This document shows positions 59,212 to 64,000 of a DNA stretch of 64,000 nucleotides, in pieces (position 1 is the stretch's first letter; every line of letters begins with the position of its first letter). The stretch covers positions 392,487 through 456,486 of the forward strand of contig BGKB01000041.1 in NCBI GenBank assembly GCA_003116975.1. Direction: 5' to 3'. The DNA is from Aurantiochytrium sp. KH105 (lineage: Eukaryota > Sar > Bigyra > Thraustochytrida > Thraustochytriidae). The notes under the pieces are model-generated. The model worked only from the letters and a program-made list of their open reading frames with translations, did no database searches and was not told the DNA's origin. Position numbers and translations under genes: made by a program.

Positions 59212-59505
59212 AGTTTGTCGAGGGCGGTGACCGCGCTCCTTCAAGTTGGTTCGAGCGATGCCTGATCCGTGGATCCGCGCAATGGTTACTCTCCCAGATG
59301 CGACGCCGGACAGCGAAAACTTACCTTGCGTGGACGATCGATTGCTCGATTCTGCTCAGCTCTGCTTCACGCTGCGAGCGCAGCTGCCGGCAGCGTTCTC
59401 GTCGCGATGTCTGCGAAGGGGCGGGCAGCGAAGTCTCCAAGTTTACTGGGCTTTGGCGTTTGAGATTTGGTTGTTCGCTTTTCTCTCTCGCGTTATTGGA
59501 CCCTT

Positions 59506-59529
59506 TGACCGGGTTGCGCAACCCGGTCA
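59506..59529. promoter_or_regulatory. perfect 24-bp palindrome, candidate operator
   Basis: Half-site TGACCGGGTTGC followed at once by its exact reverse complement, with no spacer. It ends 11 bases before a TATATA box, as expected for a dimeric transcription-factor site in a core promoter. Confidence 0.55.
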
Positions 59530-59540
59530 GGGAGGGAGAG

Positions 59541-59546
59541 TATATA
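59541..59546 (+). promoter_or_regulatory. TATA box (tatata)
   Basis: TATATACC directly downstream of the palindrome, pointing to a plus-strand start near 59570. A short ATG frame (59609-59668) follows and could be a first exon or upstream ORF. The rest of 59212-60072 has no recognised gene. Confidence 0.45.
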
Positions 59547-60072
59547 CCCATGTGCTGCCACAGGCTAGTTAGCTCTGCCACCCAGCGCGCGAGCTTAACA
59601 TTGTCCTCATGGCACTACTCTCCGTCATCAGCGTCCCCTCCGAGTCGCAGTCGTTGGAGGCGTTTTGACTTCGATCTTACTTGCCTGGTTGGTTGAAGGC
59701 GGTGGTTCTGTGAGGGCCTCATCCTAACTGTAGCCGCAGTTCCTCTAACTCGGAATCGGCGGGTTCTCGCTGTTGCTGCTACCGTCGCTACGACCAAGGT
59801 CGCCCTCTTGGCGCAGGGTAAAATCAGCCGACTGCACTGCAACAGGAAAGAAATTGCCAGCAACGTCGAGGTAGAGCGAAAGCTCCACATCTTGCAGCAG
59901 CCGTCTCGATTAAGTCATCGCCTTCTCTGCAATGCAATGCAGTGCAACTCACGTGCGCGTCCAGGATCAGAATTTCCGAGCGGAAGATTCACGAAGTTGC
60001 GCCTGGCAATCTATTGAGGGAGACAAGCACCTGTTCGAGCTCGCGCTCACGCTCGCGCACACTCGCGCTTAA

Positions 60073-60819
60073 GGTGGCCAGAAGAAGGCGAAAGAGTTCA
60101 AGTGCAGGCTCGCGCGACGGAAGCTTGAAGAAGATCTCTCGAGCTCACTTTTTGACCTCAGCGCGAGCGTCACAGACGATGATGACGGCACTTCTGTCCA
60201 CGACTTAGAGGACAATTATAAGAAGTACTTTGATGCAGCTCAGCTGGCGCTAGAAGAGTGTTACATCATCCCTTATCGTCGACGTCACTTTGAAGAAGAA
60301 GCCATGCTTCGCGAACTGGCCAGACTCGCAGGTTTCAAGACAAGGGCGCCAGAGAAGCCTCGAGCAATCCCTAAGCTTTACGTTCTGGGAATGGCCGAAT
60401 CCTTCGTGGTAAGGACTCTCAAGAAGGCGCTCAAGAGTGTGTCGTCGATGAGTATGGCGGAAGTGGTCGTGATCGTGCTGGAACCTGAGTGCTGTCTTGC
60501 CGTGCACGGCGCGTTGGGCATCGAATCGATCGATGAGGACAATGAGTTACTGAAGAGCAAGAAGTTCCTCGCGGTGGAGAATGGATGGAATTATGGTGGC
60601 AAAGAGAAGGAGCAATTTCACGTTGACCTGCAGAAGAAGCTGTTTGACCACCTCGAAGCTCTTTCATGGCATGGGTCGCACGAAGCTTATACTTTTCATA
60701 AGGAGTCTAATGGGAGCACGAACTCGGTGCACGAGGAGACTCCTCAACGAAATTATCGGGAAGAACACGAGCTCGAAGCGCTCATTCTTGAGCTGCAGCT
60801 GCGTGCCAGCAGGCTTTAG
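60073..60819 (+). CDS. unrecognised protein, 3' exon or fragment
   Basis: Open from just after a TAA at 60070 to the stop at 60819, but the first ATG is at 60304. The ~77 codons before it look equally coding: KKAKEFKCRLARRKLEEDLS, SLFDLSASVTDDDD, NYKKYFDAAQLALEE. So a splice acceptor near 60073-60081 and an upstream exon are likely, perhaps starting from the TATA at 59541. The later part reads PKLYVLGMAESFVVRTLKKALKSVSSMSMAEVVVIVLEP and FHVDLQKKLFDHLEALSW, a mixed alpha/beta pattern that I do not recognise. The C-terminus is acidic/helical. Confidence 0.5.
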   Translation, partial: GGQKKAKEFKCRLARRKLEEDLSSSLFDLSASVTDDDDGTSVHDLEDNYKKYFDAAQLALEECYIIPYRRRHFEEEAMLRELARLAGFKTRAPEKPRAIPKLYVLGMAESFVVRTLKKALKSVSSMSMAEVVVIVLEPECCLAVHGALGIESIDEDNELLKSKKFLAVENGWNYGGKEKEQFHVDLQKKLFDHLEALSWHGSHEAYTFHKESNGSTNSVHEETPQRNYREEHELEALILELQLRASRL

Positions 60820-61882
60820 TGGAGGACAGTACAATTTCGGCACTTTATCAATGTTTGTAGTAGGCAAGGTGAGCCTGTATGTTTTCATCTCTAATGCCAG
60901 AACCCTCTTTTATTCCAATCTCTGGAGAAAATCATGGTATTCTACAGCTTTTATGGCTTCTATCTCCGCGGCACCGGGTCCGCTCGCTCACTTGTTCCGC
61001 GGCTGCGCTTTTCTCCAGGCTGCTCAGCGGCAGTGAGTTACCCCCCCCCCCCCGCGCTTTTCCCGCTACGCTTGTAGCGGCGAGTCCAGGTCTAAAGTCG
61101 TCGGCCTGAGCGAAGAGCGTTTCTACCAGTTGCAGCAGCAGGAACCGGAATGCCTTGCGCTGCAGCTCGCCCGCGGCTGTCGCAAACCTCGTGCACCTCT
61201 CCGCAACTTCTGTGCGCACATGATCGCGTCGTGCCAAGCCAGTTTCTCCGCGTGGCAGTGGAAGGAACTCTTGCCAGGCCGGGCCAGTCCGGGCGTTTGG
61301 CGGGGACGCCCCCATTATCCGCCCCTCTGCCCACTGCCGCGCGTGCCGTGCACGTGCGTCGTGTGCACCCGGGCTTGATAAAGTAAGCCTCCCGCTCGAG
61401 CTCGTGCTCGGGCTGGCCGCGGCCGCCGCGACCGCCGCCCGGTGCTCGCGCGCAAGGTCCGCGTCGGCGAGAGCCAGGGAGAGCCGAGCGAGGTGCAGAG
61501 GCCGCTTCTGCGCGGGGGAGTGCGCGCGGCGCCGAGCTCGAGCCGCGGCAGGGCCCAGGTCGACTGGTCGATAGTTGATTGACCATGGTGAATGGTTGAT
61601 GATAAAATGACTCGCCGGCAGCCATCGTCTCGGACAGCGCGGCCTCCGCTCGCTCGCTCGCCGCAGACCGCAATCGATCGATCGACCGACCGGCCGAGCG
61701 AGCGAGACACGGAGCGAGACGAGACACGGAGCGGGCGGGCGGGCGGCGAGCGCGACGCAGGGCGGAGGAGAAGAGAAGAGGAGAGAAGAGAAGAGAAGCG
61801 GCGCGCGAGGTCGGGCGCGGTGACGAAGAGACGCGGCACGTGCCGCCAGCCGACGACCGGCGATAGGGGAGGCTGTCGGAGA
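60820..61882. other. intergenic / 5' region of LRR gene
   Basis: Includes a 13-base C run (61041-61053), GC-rich sequence and GATC/GCGA words (tcgatcgatcgaccgacc near 61673). The LRR frame is open from ATG 61592 but codes only Arg/Ser-rich sequence before 61883. A long minus-strand open frame (60932-62008) has no family features. Confidence 0.4.
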
Positions 61883-64000
61883 ATGAAGATGAAGAGGATA
61901 GCCGAGCGCATGAGGAGGGCCACGAGGCCTGGACGCAACGCCTCGGAGGCGCAAGAGGAAGAGGCTTTGGTAGAGGAAGAGGGTCTGGTCGAGGAGGAGG
62001 CGCTCCATGATGACGAGTCAGCTTTTGAGGGCGAAGACGACTTCGTAAACGACGACGACGACGACGAAGGCAGTGTCGCCGACCTTGATGACTACGATGG
62101 CGGCGATGACAATGATGGTCATGAAGGTGACGACAAAGGTCGTGAAGAGGAGGATGTTGAAGAAGGCGTCGAAGGTGAGCTGAAGGAGCTTAGTGTGACG
62201 GCGCGGGCGAAACTGCAGCGAGCACTTCGTGAAATCGCTCGAGGTGCGAAGTTGATTGAGTACGTTTTTAGCAGAGTAGCTTTGTTGGAATGATCTTGTA
62301 GCTAACCAGGATCTGAACCCCTGCACTTCATTTACAAAGCCTCGATGGCGCCAGGATTGAGGATGCAGGCGCCAAAGTATTAGCCGAAGCGGTTGCTCAA
62401 AGTAGCACGTTGGAGAATCTAAAGTAAGTGCGCTTCGCCACGAAGATGCTCTTGCGTTCTAAAAGTGAGCGTTATTTCGACGGAAGTCATGCAGCAGGCA
62501 GCTAATCTTTTCTTTCCATATCTTTAATATCCTCAGTTTACGGAACAACGACATTCATGATGCAGGCGCGACAGCGCTGGCCGAGGCAGTCGCCACGAAT
62601 ACGACGCTCACGTCGCTCGAGTAAGTTTGTGCGAATGTGAACGCCGGACCTAGTAGACAAAGATTATTGACAGCAAGAATAGCCTTGAGCGGAATTTCAT
62701 CGAGGACACGTCTGCGAAAGAACTTGCACAAGTTCTTGCCAACCACACCACGATCACCTCGCTCAAGTAAGTGTCACAGGTCCCGATAAACCGCTTCTGT
62801 GTATTCTTTCCTTCGTCGCATCGGAATTAAAAGCTAACGTAAAGCTGGGTCGTAATGCAGCCTTTCTGACAATGAGTTCGGCTTCGATGGGCTGGAAGCT
62901 ATTACAAGGGCTGTTTCCAAGAACAGCACGCTGACAACGCTCAAGTGAGTATCGATGTAGATCTGAAGGATATGCCCAACTTTTTCAGAGATCATAAGCA
63001 AATTGCAGGGATTGCTGGATCAGGACTGACGATGTTCTTCTCTTTCACTTTCACAGCCTTGGCAGGAACAGCATTGATGGCAAGGGTGCCGAGGTAGTCG
63101 GGAAAATGCTGGCGGCCAGCAGCACGCTGACGACGCTGAAGTAAGTTCAAGATCATCGGGCAGGCGCATGAGCGCACTGTGGGACAGCGCGATTGTATAC
63201 CTCAATGCCACCATGCTTCGACTTGGCTTGACAACACAGACGGGCAAAACTGACAAACGGTCGTTTTTTTGTGCGTGATGACGCGTTTGTGTGCTTTGTT
63301 TGTTGCTGCTACGGCACGCGCAGTCTTGAATACAACCAGATCGGCGATGAGGGTGCCAAGGCGCTGGCTGAGCAACTGGCGGCCAGCAGCACGCTGACGA
63401 CGCTGAAGTAAGTTCAAGATCATCGGGCAGACGCATGAGCGCGATTGTATGCCTAAAAACTGGTGGCAGCAAGGCTTCGACTTGGCTTGATAATGCTGAC
63501 GGGCAAAACTGACAAACGGTCGTTTTTTTGTGCATGATTACGCGTTTGTGTGCTGTGTTTATTGCTGCTACGGCACGCGCAGTCTTGAATACAACCAGAT
63601 CGGCGCTGAGGGTGCTAAGGCGCTGGCTGAGGGACTGGCGGCCAGCAGCACGCTGACGACGCTGACGTAAGTTCAAGATCATCGGGCAGTCGAATGAGCG
63701 CACTGTGTGATAGCGCGATTGTATACCTAAACACTGGTGGCAGCAAGGCTTCGACTTGGCTTGACAACACCGACGGGCAAAACTGACAAACGGTCGTTTT
63801 TCTGTGCATGATCACGCGTTTGTGTGCTTTGTTTGTTGCTGCTACGGCACGCGCAGTCTTGAGGAGAATCGGATCGGCGATGAGGGTGCCAAGGCGCTGG
63901 CTGAGGGACTGGCGGCCAGCAGCACGCTGACGACGCTGAAGTAAGTTCAAGATCATCGGGCAGGCGCATGAGCGCACTGTGGGACAGCGCGATTGTATAC
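61883..64000 (+). CDS. acidic N-terminus plus leucine-rich-repeat protein, 3' partial
   Basis: Exons: 61883-62259, 62340-62423, 62537-62620, 62683-62766, 62861-62944, 63057-63140, 63324-63407, 63583-63666, 63857-63940, continuing past the right edge. Exon 1 codes an acidic segment (FVNDDDDDEGSVADLDDYDG) and a helix. Each later exon is exactly 84 bases, one 28-residue ribonuclease-inhibitor/NLRC-type LRR (pattern L..N.I.D.GA.ALAE.L..N.TLT.LN). All introns are phase 2 with GTRNGT donors (mostly GTAAGT) and AG acceptors. The last three full repeats are almost identical. LRR solenoids bind proteins; no NACHT or kinase domain is visible in the part seen. The start could instead be ATG 61592. Confidence 0.85.
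63141..64000 (+). repeat. tandem exon-intron duplication units (~260-275 bp)
   Basis: Introns at 63141-63323, 63408-63582 and 63667-63856, and the start of the one at 63941, share near-identical sequence, e.g. gttcaagatcatcgggca and ctgacaaacggtcgttttt. Together with the near-identical exons, whole exon-intron units have been duplicated or converted recently. Confidence 0.9.

Noticed and set aside
60932..62008. 358-residue minus-strand frame
   Set aside because: Arg/Pro/Ser-rich antisense translation of a GC-rich 5' region; no domain.
62297..62330. B-box-like string (aggatctgaacccctg) in the first LRR intron
   Set aside because: No cloverleaf partner sequences; it is simply intron sequence before the exon 2 acceptor.
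63020..63977. Several minus-strand frames with repeated sequence in the LRR array
   Set aside because: They arise because the exon-intron units repeat; the plus-strand LRR model with consistent splice sites explains the region.
1..64000. CRISPR arrays, insertion sequences, transposase or reverse-transcriptase genes
   Set aside because: Looked for spaced direct repeats, terminal inverted repeats and the corresponding protein motifs; none seen.

Overview
The window is eukaryotic nuclear DNA. It is GC-rich and gene-dense, and most reading frames are long and unbroken with few introns. Where introns occur they are short GT-AG introns of roughly 60-190 bases. The products are eukaryotic types: PTEN, a P4-type flippase, COX11, ISCA2, METTL9, SYLF, MORN and ankyrin/BTB proteins, and SFI1-like and IQ-motif proteins. 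This set, with the compact intron-poor layout, fits a stramenopile protist. My best guess is a labyrinthulomycete (thraustochytrid); this is inference, because no marker gene such as rRNA is present. Many long antisense frames are open only because the DNA is GC-rich. Several frames begin at GTG or TTG, so I moved starts to the first plausible ATG.

Layout. 3-2804: 3' part of an SFI1-like centrosomal protein. 3116-4735 (-): MFSD1-like transporter. 5181-6605 (-): AIM6-like PLC-fold membrane protein. 6914-12604 (-): giant coiled-coil protein. 13367-15415: IQ-motif/coiled-coil protein. 16094-17158: PTEN. 17416-18387 (-): 3-methyladenine DNA glycosylase I. 18487-19588: a broken VWA/PAN adhesin-like gene. 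20284-22095: CDF metal transporter with a mitochondrial-type presequence. 22592-26626 (-): ankyrin plus two BTB domains. 27028-28100 (-): METTL9 with one intron. 28947-29975 (-): COX11. 31057-31500: ISCA2. 33302-38704: P4-ATPase. 38979-41351 (-) and 42008-44587 (+): a head-to-head pair of M14 carboxypeptidase paralogues, one lacking its zinc ligands. 44919-46886 (-): MORN protein. 47385-51113: TIR-like/TPR protein ending in a CAAX box. 51471-52337 (-): SYLF protein. 54254-56566 (-): AFG2-like double AAA ATPase with Gln in both Walker B motifs. 56791-57085 (-): SWIM (ZSWIM7-like) fragment. 57556-59211 (-): unknown protein. 60073-60819: orphan exon. 61883 to the right edge: acidic/LRR gene whose LRRs are each one 84-base exon.

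Shared themes. Mitochondrial biogenesis is represented by COX11, ISCA2 and the CDF carrier. Membrane lipid and phosphoinositide biology is represented by PTEN, the flippase, the SYLF protein and the AIM6-like protein. The centrosome/cytoskeleton type is represented by SFI1-like, coiled-coil, IQ and MORN proteins. The least ordinary items are: a ~21-22 bp phased promoter element (core ACTTGCGGCGCGCATA) found at four gene starts; the carboxypeptidase/pseudo-carboxypeptidase pair; the AAA protein with natural Walker B E-to-Q changes in both domains; and the LRR exon array whose introns are as conserved as its exons.
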